Of a stretch of DNA of 64,000 nucleotides, positions 63,958-64,000 are shown one piece after another. The stretch is from Acidimicrobiaceae bacterium (GTDB lineage: Bacteria > Actinomycetota > Acidimicrobiia > Acidimicrobiales > RAAP-2), in assembly GCA_003164095.1 (NCBI GenBank), contig PLRX01000066.1, positions 7,394-71,393 of the forward strand, read 5' to 3'. Each line of letters begins with the position of its first letter. The stretch's first letter is position 1. Position numbers and translations under genes: made by a program. The notes under the pieces are model-generated. The model made no database searches. It saw only the letters and a program-made list of their open reading frames with translations, and had not been told where the DNA came from.

Positions 63958-64000
63958 CCCGGACGGCCGGCCTGGCGGTCACCCCGGTGGGCCGTCGCCG

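Overview
The window is high-GC DNA from an actinobacterium. Many genes start with GTG, neighbouring genes often overlap as GTGA or ATGA, and genes are repeatedly preceded by a TAnnnT hexamer only 6-8 nt before the start codon, which suggests leaderless transcripts. gatCAB and an NAD-dependent ligase with mnmA and a cysteine desulfurase fit Actinobacteria. I suspect Acidimicrobiia but cannot prove it from sequence alone. I see no tRNA, rRNA, CRISPR array, transposase or integrase.

Region 1 (about 0-40.4 kb) is one large surface-glycan biosynthesis locus. It carries a polyprenyl-phosphate sugar-1-phosphate transferase (1159-2130) next to a sugar aminotransferase and a GNAT acetyltransferase; a FlaA1/PglF-type 4,6-dehydratase; a UDP-sugar 6-dehydrogenase; a 4-epimerase; an AsnB-type amidotransferase; a formyltransferase; about ten glycosyltransferases; two stand-alone methyltransferases and one glycosyltransferase-methyltransferase fusion; a NodB-type deacetylase and a WbsX-like protein. 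A multi-spanning membrane protein (polymerase candidate) sits with a Wzz/BY-kinase-like protein whose ATPase motifs have decayed. No flippase or ABC exporter is visible.

The distinctive feature of Region 1 is sulfation. A cysD-cysN-cysC operon (APS and PAPS synthesis) without any PAPS or sulfite reductase lies beside five different sulfotransferase genes. The simplest reading is an actinobacterial sulfated, aminosugar- and uronamide-containing polysaccharide or glycolipid. A LuxR-type regulator with a GGDEF-like but motif-less N-terminus (31072-32304) is embedded in the locus. Several genes are preceded by short ORFs that overlap their start codons and could couple translation.

Region 2 (40.4-43.2 kb) holds a CDF metal exporter and a membrane-anchored GH43-like glycosidase. 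Region 3 (43.3-64 kb) is mostly housekeeping on the minus strand. It contains gatC-gatA-gatB, an alpha/beta hydrolase, an SCP2-like protein, an MFS exporter, an SDR, an orphan adenine methylase, a PASTA Ser/Thr kinase overlapping a small Cys-rich protein, a secreted Thr-rich six-cysteine protein with a long promoter-leader region, ligA-mnmA-cysteine desulfurase, an aldehyde dehydrogenase, an acyl-CoA synthetase, a second MFS exporter and a 39-residue membrane protein.
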